From Amanita rubescens (Eukaryota; Basidiomycota; Agaricomycetes; Agaricales; Amanitaceae), in NCBI GenBank assembly GCA_015039365.1, contig WION01000599.1, forward strand, positions 1 through 29,776: 29,776 nucleotides of DNA, read 5' to 3'. The position numbers and the translations under genes were made by a program. How positions within the stretch are numbered: the stretch's first letter is position 1; every line of letters begins with the position of its first letter. This document shows positions 18,986-28,725 of this stretch, one piece after another. Under the pieces are notes generated by a model. The model searched no databases and had not been told where the DNA came from. It saw only the letters and a list, made by a program, of their open reading frames with translations.

Positions 18986-21679
18986 ATGCCTTCAGTCCCT
19001 TCCATATCCCCCGTCACTGGCAGGCCAACCCCGCCATCTTACATACATACCACCCACTTTAGCTTTGTCGACAATGTTGGTCGCACCCTGCTCTTGCGTG
19101 GTGTCAATCTCTCTGGCTCATCCAAGGCACCCGTGAACCGCCCTTCCTATCTTCTAGATAGCTTTTGGGACACCGCAGAGAAGGGAGGTGAGAGCTTCGT
19201 AGGCAGACCCCTCAATCTAGACGATGGCTCCGCCGATGTGCACCTCGCTCGTCTCAGTGGCTGGGGTTTCAATCTTCTGCGTTTCCCTCTCACCTGGGAA
19301 GCGATAGAGCACGAGGGTCCGTGAGTATCATGTGTCACTATTATATTGATATCTTCCTAACGCTTCAGCTTAGTGGCAAATATGACTATGAATTTATGCA
19401 TTATATTGTCCGCGTCTTGCAAAAGTGCAAACAATATGGCTTTAGAGTATTTATAGATCCCCACCAAGATGTGGTATGTAGCTGCACCGTTGATTAGCTC
19501 CATTTACTGACCCTGGTGTCAGTGGTCTCGTTTCTCCGGAGGTTCTGGTGCTCCGTATTGGACGTTAGCTGCCTGCGGAATCAACCCTCGTAATATCACG
19601 GCAACTCAAGCGGCTATTTTGCACTGTGAATATCCCCAGACCTATGAGCCGAAACCTGCCGAACTCCCCGCTATGTTATGGTCAACGAACTATGGCCGTC
19701 TCATATCCCAGACAGTGTTTACACTGTTTTTCGCTGGGAGAGATTTTGCTCCCAAATGTATCATCGACGGCCAAAATATTCAAGATTACCTTCAATCTCA
19801 CTTTATTGAGGCCATGGGTCGCCTGGCGGATTTGATTCGCGAAACCAGCCCAGACCTACTAGACGACTGTATCCTTGGATGGGACAGTATGAACGAACCA
19901 TTCGAAGGGCTCGTGGGCTGGGAGGATTTGAATCGGACTCCACAGAAGCAGGGTTCCACGCTCAAGAAAGGAACATATCCAACGCCTGCCCAGAGCTTCC
20001 GGCTAGGCATGGGTCAGGCGCAGAAAGTAGATTTTTATAACTTTGGTTCTTTTGGTCCTTCTCGGCACGGCAGTGTAACAATCGATCCTAAAGGGCAGAA
20101 AGTATGGGGCCAGACAGGGGATGAAGACTCTAATGGTTTCAATGCCAAGTGGGGATGGCGCCGGGACGTCACCAAATGGCCTCTGGGAACGTGCATCTGG
20201 GCGTTACACGGCGTGTGGAATATCGAGACCAGTTTTGTCAACAGGCCAGAGTACTTTCGTTTCCACCCCGAGACCGGGACAGAAGTGCACTTTATTGCCG
20301 ATTACTGGCGTCCGCTATTTATAGCGTATGGACGTCGAATCAGGAAAGCTCATCCCGACGCGATTCTGTTCATCCAACCACCCGTTTTTGCACAACCTCC
20401 TACCATAGCGGAGGATGAGTTGAAGGGGCGGTGCGCATATACAGGCCATTATTATGATGGCCTTACGCTTGTGACACGTCATTGGAACTGGTTCAATGCA
20501 GATGCACTAGGTCTTTTAAGAGGAAAATACTCTTCGACTTTGCTAGCCGTTAAAATCGGCGAGTCAGCCATTCGAAAGTCTTTTCAAGAACAAATGGGCA
20601 TCCTCAAAGACGACGCAAAGATACTCGGGCCATATCCCACTGTGATTGGCGAGATCGGAATCCCTTACGACATGGATGGTAAACGTTCATACGGTTGGAC
20701 GGACGGAGGCAAATATAAAGGAGATTACAGCCGCCAAGAAAGAGCGCTGGACGCGAGTCTCAACGGATGTGATGGGGACAACGCACTCAATTGGACTGTA
20801 TGGACATATTGTCCTGACCATTGTCACAACTGGGGTGATGGCTGGAATATGGAGGATCTTAGTCTTTGGAGTTCTGAGGACATGAAACAACAGCAAATTG
20901 ACGAGAAGCTTGGTGGTGAGCGTGAACAGGATATGAACAATAGTGCTTCAGGCTTATTGAGAAAAGATGATCCATCGTTATCGTCTGCTAGTACCTCATC
21001 TGTGGACGTGTCAACCCTCTACCCTGCCAGCGAGGCAATGAACGTTAATCGAAAGCATGGTCCCGCTGGTTGGCACCCCAATCCGTATGTCTTCTTGACA
21101 AACGGTGCTCGTGCTGTGCGCGCCTTCGCTCGCCCCTGGCCCCGCAAGGTGGTTGGGAAGCCGAAGAGCATCGCCTTTGATATCAAGAAGGCTTACTTCA
21201 AACTCATTGTGACTGTCAATTCCGAGGACAGACCAAATCTCAATGCAACGGATGAGGTGGATCCTGCCACAGAAATCTACATTCCTCTGGTGCATTATGC
21301 CATGAATAAATTGTTGCCCGTTGAGCTTCGGTCGCAGACTAAGCGCGATTCGGCGTTCTCTAAACGGGACGAAATCACACCGCTCGCTTCAGGCCCTGAT
21401 TCGGAAACGGCCAGCATTTCAACGTCTTCAAGTGACACCATACCTGCTGGCCCTAGGGCAATAGCGGAAAAAGATTTGGTGGACATTGATGTAATGGTTA
21501 GCGCCGGCCATTGGAGCGTTGAAGGGCAGATCCTGAGATGGTGGTATCCTGTACCCCAGAAAGGACAAGAGGATCAAGAATTTGTCATAGAAGTCAAGAG
21601 GCAGGATGGCGCCATTCAGGTCACCGATAATCAATCATCTTGGCTCGATGCACTTTGCAACGATTGTTGTGTCATGTAG
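18986..21679 (+). CDS. GH5 glucosylceramidase / steryl-beta-glucosidase-like
   Basis: Exons 18986-19320, 19374-19473 and 19523-21679 join in phase to 863 residues. The TIM-barrel marks of GH5 are present: [51 protein letters not shown], acid/base Glu about residue 270 in WDSMNEP, and nucleophile Glu about residue 522 in TVIGEIGIP. This matches the fungal group (EGCrP2/Egh1-like, GH5_12 as I recall) that removes glucose from sterol glucosides and glucosylceramide. A large insertion (about residues 280-380) and a C-terminal beta-rich domain follow the barrel. No N-terminal signal peptide is seen. The chain ends CNDCCVM, a possible CaaX farnesylation site. The start is the first ATG giving the family N-terminus. 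Confidence 0.92.
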
Positions 21680-21807
21680 AACATCTTTTTACCTAGCAAG
21701 GACTTTTTGCATTGTCACCTACTTATCCTCTGTATGAACAATTAACGCGATGCTAGATTAGACTGTAATAAGTAGACGAATATAAGTTGCTGGACATGTA
21801 ATGAATA

Positions 21808-22615
21808 TCAAGGGTTTGGTGTAGCAGGGGTATCAACCGCAACTTTGGGGGTATTAGGGCCTGATCCAGTCGAAGGAATAGGTGATAGTTTTAGCGGGAT
21901 TTCACCGAGTGAACCTCTATGCAGGCCGACCTCAAGGACGCGATTCAGAATCTTCGCGAGCTCGTCATTCCTGCAACGTAGTCAGTCAAGTAGTACAACC
22001 GATAACATTGCATACCTTTGTTGTTGGTCATGTAACTGCGACTCTACTGATTCGGACAAATTATCAACGCGTGTGGATAATTCTGCCAGTCTCGTTCCAA
22101 GATCGTCTAACTGATCGTTTATGCTTTCTCGGCGTTTTGACTCGCTCCGTGACGAGCGCCACGTTTCTCCTACGATTAACGATGCCGCGACAGCGAAAAG
22201 GAATCCTTCCGCCAACATATTGGCACCATTCTCCACAGCGCTGTATACCAATACGTCGCAAGGGTTCAACGAGGCAACGGTAATAGCACGCACCGCACTT
22301 CGGAAAGCGGACGAATATGTTTCGCAGGTTCGCCGAGAATGTAGGTCCTGAGCTTAACCTCAGAGCGATGCATCATCTGAGCAAAGTCCACGCAAAGGCT
22401 CCTGAACATCTCATGTCTGGAACGAGAACATGTCCGAGAGTGTATAGAATTTCAACGTCAATGATAATATACACACTGTGCTGCTTGGCCCTTTATCCGG
22501 TTAGCTATTGGCTTGGCCAGAGTCTGGAAAATTCAGCTTAGAAATGGAGAGTAACTTCCCGGAGAGATGAGAAGCGTACTCGAACAAATAATGTTGCTAG
22601 CTTCACAGTGGCCAT
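21808..22615 (-). CDS. OPA3: OPA3-family mitochondrial protein
   Basis: Five exons keep phase: 22615-22580, 22523-22477, 22416-22294, 22240-22016, 21970-21808; 197 residues. The start gives MATVKLATLFVRTLAKPIAN, the conserved OPA3 N-terminus that carries mitochondrial targeting. It continues with RIKGQAAQ, EVKLRTYILGEPAKHIRPLS and AVENGANMLAEGFLFAVAAS (the hydrophobic segment, about residues 75-95). A predicted coiled coil follows (DQLDDLGTRLAELSTRVDNL). Family members are outer or inner membrane proteins tied to mitochondrial shape and lipid metabolism; the exact role is unsettled. The C-terminal 50 residues (Pro/Ser/Thr-rich) are less conserved in my reading. The start lies 129 nt downstream, in reading direction, of the stop of the next minus-strand gene. 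Confidence 0.94.
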
Positions 22616-22743
22616 ACGTTCGAATCGGACAGGGCCGATGTGCCGTATCGTATTTGTCACTGTTACTACAATCAAGGTGGACAAAGATATCTGATACTAT
22701 TACAAGTCAAGGTCAACCACTTTATTCATCGTCAGCTCGTCTG

Positions 22744-23739
22744 TCAAAAGATCGATTTCAACCCAGTCTCAACCAATTTCTCAACCCCCGAACCACCCTG
22801 TTGCGATTTTCCTCCTCCCATCACCTTTTGTTCAACGAAGCTAACCGCTTAGGTGTCTGTTAGATGAAATGTTTCTTGAACTCTGTTCAACGATAACATA
22901 CCTTCCCCTAGCAGAGCGTCTAGACATGTCAATCAGCAATGTGTTCTGAAAATCCAAAAGCATGACATACTTTGGCCGGATTTACCTCCAGAGTTTCCGC
23001 TCAGAACCGAGCTCGCCAAGCCCATGAGGCCACCACCAGAGCCGCCTTGGTTGCCTCCATACTGGCCCTGGTTTCCGCCGCTGCCGTAGCTCTCGTTCTG
23101 GGATCGGCCACTCCCATAGCTGTCATTACTGGACTGGTTCCCGCCTCCACTTCCGTAGGTGTCTCCACCTGATTGTTTGCTGTTGTATGAGCCTTGGTTG
23201 TCGCGGCCGCTGCTACCGTAGCTGTCGTTGCGGTTGCTGCTACCGTAGTTGACATTGCCGCTGCTATCGTCGTTGCTGCGGTTGCTGCTACCGTAGTTGT
23301 CATTGCTGCTGCTATCGTTGTTCCTGCGGTTGCTGCTACTGTAGCTTTCGTTGCCGCTGCTACCATAGCTGTCGTTGCCGCTGCTACCGTAGTTGTCATT
23401 GCGGCTGGTATCGTTGCTGCTACCGTAGCTGTCATTGCGGCTGCTACCGTAGTTGTCATTGCGGCTGGTATCGTTGCTGCTACCATAGTTGTCATTGCGG
23501 CTGGTATCGTTGCTGCTACCGTAGCTGTCATTGCGGCTGCTACCATAGTTGTCATTGCGGCTGGTATCGTTGCTGCTACCATAGCTGTCATTGCGGCTGC
23601 TACCGTAGTTGTCATTGCCGCTACTATCGTTGCTGCTACCGTAGCTGTCATTGCGGTTGCTACCGTAGTTGTCATTGCCTCCACCCTGGCGGCCGCTGCC
23701 ATAGCTGTTGGAGTTGTCGGAGTTGTCGTTGTAACTCAT
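22744..23739 (-). CDS. Asn/Ser/Gly/Tyr-rich tandem-repeat protein
   Basis: The first exon (23739-22971) encodes about 256 residues built from repeats of the type NDNYGSSRNDSYGSSNDTSR. A Gly-rich stretch with GGLMGLASSVLSGNSGG follows. The best continuation uses introns 22920-22970 and 22848-22901 and exons 22919-22902 (18 nt) and 22847-22744. This keeps phase and gives 296 residues ending NALLGEAVSFVEQK... to KLVETGLKSIF. Without splicing the frame would end after about 12 unrelated residues. There is no signal peptide. The composition (N, S, Y, G with charged R/D) is that of prion-like or phase-separating disordered proteins. I do not recognise a named family, and the 3' exons are less certain than the first. 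Confidence 0.75.
23190..23690. repeat. Coding tandem repeats in the Asn/Ser-rich gene
   Basis: The plus strand shows units such as GTCATTGCGGCTGGTATCG and TTGCTGCTACCGTAGCTGTC, arranged in a higher-order unit of about 60 nt (20 codons). Copies at about 23395-23600 are nearly identical, so this part is prone to length change. The long Ala/Val-rich open frame on the opposite strand is only the shadow of this periodicity. Confidence 0.85.
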
Positions 23740-24950
23740 GATGTCGAATGGTCTGAGGATGAAGTATCGATGTCATTCCAGCCTATTTATCTTACAGGGC
23801 TTGGTGGCTAAGCTTCATTAGAACGAGATAATTAAAGAACGTGCGATATCGCGACTATTTTTACATTGACAAACTTCATGCAAGGTAATCGATGTTCACG
23901 ACATGCATCACGAGTTGTTTGCGGCGAGTATATCGATGGTTGCGATCGGAATTAGTGGGAACGAAAGGTGCCATTTATGGTTACAGCCACCATCGCATAT
24001 GTACGATGCACAGGATAAATTAAAAGATATGTTCTAGCCCGTTCCAACTGACAGAACAAATCTTCTTACCAATCGCACCATTCTGCATCTCGGAGAACGT
24101 GGGGGCAAAGCGGTGCCGGGGCCTGAGGACTTTATTATGTAGACATCCGTCACTAAACATATCAGTAAGCGAATAAGATTGATCATTTAGTACTTTAGTA
24201 CTAGCCAATATTGAAGCAGGTGGAAAGGCCTTCAAAATGCACCTTCCGGCTCCAGCCAGCCGCTGCTATTCGATGACCTGACGACGGCATTTCCCGCCAC
24301 CAAATTGTGATTTTCCCCACTTCGCCACGAGCGAGTCGGGCACCTGGCCGCCTAGCCAATATTGTGATAGCCCGAGGCCTGACAGTGAAAACTGAAGAGC
24401 TTGATCTAATCTGGAAGATTTCGGCCGTCGTTCCATTCTCCATGTAGCTAGCTACCTGAGCGACGGGCATACTAGTAGAAACTTATTTCGAAGTTTGTGC
24501 GAAGAAACGACGCCACAAGATTGGTCTAAGTGGACTATTTTGATGCACCACAGTCGAGAACATGTCAAGGGAATGCGCCTTAATTTCCAATCCTTACTTT
24601 ATTAGTATTCCTTACAATAAAGAATTGACCGGTGACCTGCTGATGCCCACGGGCTCGGCGTTTGACGTAGGCGATTGGCAACCGAGATGTGCTATTTTCG
24701 ACAGTCATTCCTCACCTCCACAAAGAGAGGCTATGAGTATCTGATACTGTTATGGTAAGGTCATCATTATTGTAGTAGATGACTGGAGTTCTGGCATGCG
24801 AACGGCTGCCAGGTTTTCCTTTGATGCACCCAGTACGGTATATTTGATCTTTTTTCTATTCGGAATATACTCTTGGAACAGTTCAACATGATGATATCTT
24901 ACCCCAGTGAATGGACAACAAAGCAGCGGGCGCTAGATGTTGCTCACCTC
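23740..24950. other. Intergenic, no gene recognised
   Basis: About 1.2 kb without a supported gene. The left end is the promoter side of the Asn/Ser-rich gene. A 13-nt direct repeat CTAGCCAATATTG, containing CCAAT, occurs at 24201-24213 and 24352-24364. Open frames here (up to 89 codons) have no recognisable content and no consistent introns. Confidence 0.5.
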
Positions 24951-25250
24951 CTATAGCTCGTCCCCGCCTCTTTTAGACCTCGTCCGGGGGATTTGGACAT
25001 CAACCCTGCTAATTCCTTGGAGTTCTTTCAAGATCTCTAAGATGTCCTCCTCCTCGCGTTGCCATACGGCCTTGGGCACGCTGTACAGCTGAACATCCTC
25101 TAGTTGACCAACATTGCCCACATGCACGAGAGAAGAATGCCTTTCGACAAGAGAAGCAGGGCGCTGGAGGTATTGCGAACCAGGAGACAGGGTAATGGCG
25201 AGATACGTGTTCGTATTGTAGTTCAGGCCTTGCATGGCGGTTATGGTCAA
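24951..25250 (-). CDS. Unidentified 99-residue protein
   Basis: A single open frame of 99 codons starts MTITAMQGLNYNTNTYLAIT and ends RTRSKRGGDEL. A second ATG at codon 6 has a better context (CCGCCATGC). The sequence is of normal complexity, with a Leu/Glu-rich helix-like part (WQREEEDILEILKELQGI, about residues 66-83) and a basic C-terminus. I do not recognise the family. The start lies 73 nt from the start of the divergent inositol multikinase gene, as for many genuine head-to-head fungal pairs, which is the main reason to list it. The C-terminal DEL resembles an ER-return signal, but no signal peptide is present, so this is likely chance. Confidence 0.5.
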   Translation of the reverse strand: MTITAMQGLNYNTNTYLAITLSPGSQYLQRPASLVERHSSLVHVGNVGQLEDVQLYSVPKAVWQREEEDILEILKELQGISRVDVQIPRTRSKRGGDEL

Positions 25251-25323
25251 GCTTATTGTTGATACGTTGATATATATCTATATCTAATCAAAACAGAAAT
25301 CAACTACAAGCGCTGCCACATCC

Positions 25324-26394
25324 ATGCAGAACACGACAGAAGTGACAACTGGCGTTTCAGAAACCCATGCACTCTCATCGCGGGTTGGTGGTCATCAGGG
25401 CCTCCTGACCAGCGATGATGATTCTCTCGTTATCAAACCTACGTTGCCGCTTGAAATAGCATTTTATCGAACAATCAATGGAGACGCCGCCTACGCGCCG
25501 CTGCAACCATTCGTGCCGAATTTTATTGGAACGCTTAGGTTGGAGGGTGAACTGATCCAGCGCGATGGCGACATCGAACCAGAGAATATACGTACAACGA
25601 GCGACAAAGCAGATAAGTCATAATCACTAATTCCTTGGACGATAGACTTAGCGAATGCCAACACAGTCCATCGTCTTGGAGAACCTGGCAAGCTCCTTCC
25701 TCAAGCCTAATATCATGGATATTAAGCTCGGTACTGTATTGTACGACGAAGTGGATGCGCCGCCCGCCAAAAAGGAAAGGATGATAGAAACGGCACGAAA
25801 CACGACATCACTTGAAACTGGAATTCGTCTCACTGGCTTTCAGGTCAGTTGATTGATCAATGTAGAAGAAAATGTCCTCATGGTTTCAAGGTATACGATA
25901 ATGCCACCGGGAAAGCGGTTGTGACATCAAAAACCTATGGGAAATCGATAACAAAGTCTCATTTACCGGAAGGCTTAGCTCGATTTTTCCCTGTTGGTTC
26001 AAGCAATGCAGGAGAGCCATCGCTTGGACTTCCCGTTCGGTTATTGTTGCCCATTTTGCACGGTATTAGGGACGACGTCGCGGAGATACGAGAGATTCTT
26101 TCAACATTCGAAGTTAGAATGGTGGGAGCCAGCGTTCTCATCACCTACGAGGGAGATTGGACACGAGCAAAGGAGGGATTGCAACGGATCGAAGAGGACG
26201 AGGAGGACGAGGAGGACGAAGATGAAAGTGATGACGAAGAGAAACCAGGTTTACCATATGTCGTGAAGCTGATTGATTTTGCTCACACGCGTATCACACT
26301 GGGGAGGGGACCTGACGAGGGTGTTCTATTTGGACTCGATACCTTACTTGGGTTGATAGATGGACGGATTGAACAGTTGACGTTACACAATTAA
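25324..26394 (+). CDS. Inositol polyphosphate multikinase (IPK2/Arg82 family)
   Basis: This kinase phosphorylates inositol trisphosphate and tetrakisphosphate in the pathway to inositol hexakisphosphate and pyrophosphates. Exon 1 (from 25324) carries VGGHQGLLTSDDDSLVIKP and APLQPFVPNFIGTLRLEGE. The next exon has SIVLENLASSFLKPNIMDIK, covering the PxxxDxKxG inositol-binding motif, and TTSLETGIRLTGF. After the intron 25844-25890, exon 25891-26394 has FARFFPVG-like text, an acidic loop (EEDEEDEEDEDESDDEE) and VVKLIDFAHT with the metal-binding Asp. The junction between exon 1 and the second exon (somewhere within 25590-25666) is not resolved: the canonical donors I see (25592, 25617) leave the wrong phase for the acceptors at 25651 and 25666. 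A weak GC donor at 25609 would fit. Confidence 0.9.
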
Positions 26395-26778
26395 TGTTGT
26401 AGTGAATAGAATAGTAAAAAGGTCTACGTGGGACTCGAACCGCTGCGCGACTGACGAACTGTCCTTATCTCCGAAGACTAACTGGGCGAGTCCTGCTGGT
26501 TGCGGAATTGCTTCCCTGGCCAGTCAAGGTCAGATTATTCCAAGTTCGAGCCAAGCCTTTCGGCACGGGGAACTGTGGACACCAAGTTTTCTGGAGGGGA
26601 CAGCCTTGAACCAGCGCACTTACGGATTTAGCCAATGAGAATAATCCCACGCATCCCCGAATTGCGGCCGTTATAGCCGTTCCGCCATGGCGGTATAACA
26701 TTTCTTCTTATAAACTTTTATAAGTGACGGAATTAGGGATCAACTTCAAAAGCGTTTACTGGTCGCTTTGACTTCAGC
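26395..26778. other. Intergenic with tRNA-like / Pol III-like sequence
   Basis: Between the inositol multikinase and CDC73. On the minus strand 26420-26445 reads GGTTCGAGTCCCACGTAGACC followed at once by TTTTT, which looks like a tRNA T-loop (B box), acceptor end and Pol III terminator. The T stem cannot pair and no matching 5' acceptor strand is present, so no intact tRNA is called. At 26683-26694 lies the palindrome CCGCCATGGCGG, within a larger inverted repeat (GTTATA...TATAAC). Confidence 0.35.
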
Positions 26779-28362
26779 ATGGCCTCCACAAGCCCAGATG
26801 CACTTATAAGCCTCAGACAGGCTATCCGGGGCAAGAATCCTATCACCTACGCCAATGGCGATTCCCCATGCTCCTCTCTATTGAATGCTACTCACATTGT
26901 CCTTGGCGCCGGCGCTTCTTTCCCAAAATCTGCTTCGACACGACTTAGAAAACAGGGTGTCACAACAGCCTCTGGTTTACAAGATTATCATACTCTGGAG
27001 GCAGTGTACCTTGCATGGCTGCTCCGCGATGCACCAGGTGGTGAATATATGAAGCAAGCCCGGGAGAATGGCTTGGCTGTGGGTTTCGTGAGTGTAACTG
27101 AGCGCAAGAACGTTGTAGATTGGTTGGAAGGGAAGGTGGCCGAATACGAACGTATTGCGCCTCTCGTTGGTATGTTCATAATCTCTCGTTTGGTATAAAG
27201 AATTTCTTAAGTATATTTTACGTGCAGAGGAGTCGACAACACCTCCGGGTTCGCCTCCTCGTGGTAGTCAGGCATTACCATCTTCGTCTGTGAAAACACA
27301 GCTCTCGACAACATCACCATCGAAGCGTCGTTACGTGGCTGATATCCAAGATGCTGAGATGGTGAAGAGAATCAGGCAGGGTGAGGTGGAACTCAGAGAT
27401 CGCAACACTGTCCTGCGTGGCATAAAACCTAATGTATGTTGCTGTTCTTGTTGTGTTTGTCGGCTCCTTAACCTTTGTATTAGAATTTCTCTGCTGTCCG
27501 GACGGCATCTGCTGAAAAGCTTAAGAAACTTAAGGAAGCTAGCAAAACCGGGAGTGTCTCGACGCCGTCAACTGCACCTTCAGGCGAGTGATTTTCTTAT
27601 TTATCTTTGTCCTTGTCTATAGCTGTACAACAGATTCCAAGATGCAGCCTCGCAAAGCTCGTAAGTCTCGGAACTATCGATTGAAGCGCATTTTAATGCA
27701 TTATTTAACAGGACATAACGATCCAATCATCATTATCTCATCATCTCCTACCGCTCTGATTACTATGCATAATGTCAAACGTTTCTTGCAAGAGTCAACG
27801 TGAGTCTCCAAGATCATTCTCACTTATGCGCTTCTAAATGTATATGGGGCAGTTTTGAGCTAACGCAAGAAGCTAAAGCGAGAGCTGCGCGCGAAGGTAA
27901 TACGCGACCGGAGGATGTAATACCTATATACCGCAAGCGCGTTACAATCAACTCGAGCGGGAAAGAAACAGAAAGTCAGGCACGCTACTTCGTCGTTGAC
28001 AACGTAGAAGCATTAGCGAAATTTGGTGCCGACTCGTGGGAACGTGTTGTCTGCGTTATGACCACTGGTCAAGCGTGGCAGTTCAAGCCATACAAGTGGA
28101 ATGAGCCAACGCAACTGTTTCACCATGGTACATTTTCTCGTTGTCCAATATGTTAACGAATGCTAATATATATGTATCAGTCAAAGGTATCTACGTCTGC
28201 TGGTCCAATGACCCGCCGAATACGAAAATAAAGGACTGGAATGTGACAGAGCTTAAGATTGATCCACATCGAAGACATGTCGACAAATCTGTTGTTGCAC
28301 ACTTCTGGAAGACATTGGATGGATGGATCTTGGCGAATAAGGCGTGGTTACTCAAGGGCTGA
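26779..28362 (+). CDS. CDC73: CDC73 subunit of the Paf1 complex (parafibromin-like)
   Basis: This RNA polymerase II elongation factor subunit links transcription to histone modification. Seven exons: 26779-27169, 27228-27433, 27484-27583, 27634-27660, 27712-27799, 27853-28127, 28181-28362; 422 residues. The N-terminal half has DYHTLEAVYLAWLLRD and YERIAPLV. The middle has RRYVADIQDAEMVKRIRQ and RNTVLRGIKPN. The Ras-like C-terminal domain starts about residue 245 with DPIIIISSSPTALITMHNVK and continues with RYFVVDNVEALAKFG, TTGQAWQFKPYKW, KGIYVCWSNDPPN, DWNVTELKIDPHRRHVDKSV. The third intron is modelled as 27584-27633 with a GC donor; a 35-nt GT-AG alternative (27588-27622) also keeps frame and adds a few residues. 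Confidence 0.94.
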
Positions 28363-28725
28363 TTTAAAGCGGAGACTGAATTGTGCTTCTGCACAGTTTA
28401 CGTTCGATCTTCCTTCTTTGAGGAGACCAAAACGACGACCACCCTTTCTATTTGCACGATAGCTGGATTGTTACTTGTAGAGTGAATCTCGCACCCAAGT
28501 CAAATTACAGACCATGTCTTTTTGTGGCTGGTCTGTGCCAAAGTTGGTGCGGAAAGCAAAAGCGGATGACTTAGTGCTCGACGCAAGTCTGGTCGATTCT
28601 CGTGGTGCCAGCGGGAGGCGCAGAGCCGGCAGTTCGAACATGTCTTCGATACGTCGATACGGTAGTGTAACTAATATAACAAATTGCCATTTTACATAAT
28701 TCAACCTCTTCGTCCTACTACCACC
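28363..28725. promoter_or_regulatory. Intergenic between CDC73 and PAN1
   Basis: There are 363 nt between the CDC73 stop and the PAN1 ATG. No gene is recognised. It must hold the 3' end of CDC73 and the promoter of PAN1. Small open frames here have no recognisable content. The PAN1 ATG has a good context, ACCACCATGTC. Confidence 0.4.

Noticed and set aside
23194..23811. 205-codon Ala/Val-rich plus-strand frame
   Set aside because: It is the antisense shadow of the tandem Asn/Ser repeats; its composition follows from the repeat codons and it has no other support.
26420..26500. Intact tRNA gene on the minus strand
   Set aside because: The T-loop and acceptor end look right, but the T stem does not pair and no 5' acceptor strand matching GTAGACC is found in range.
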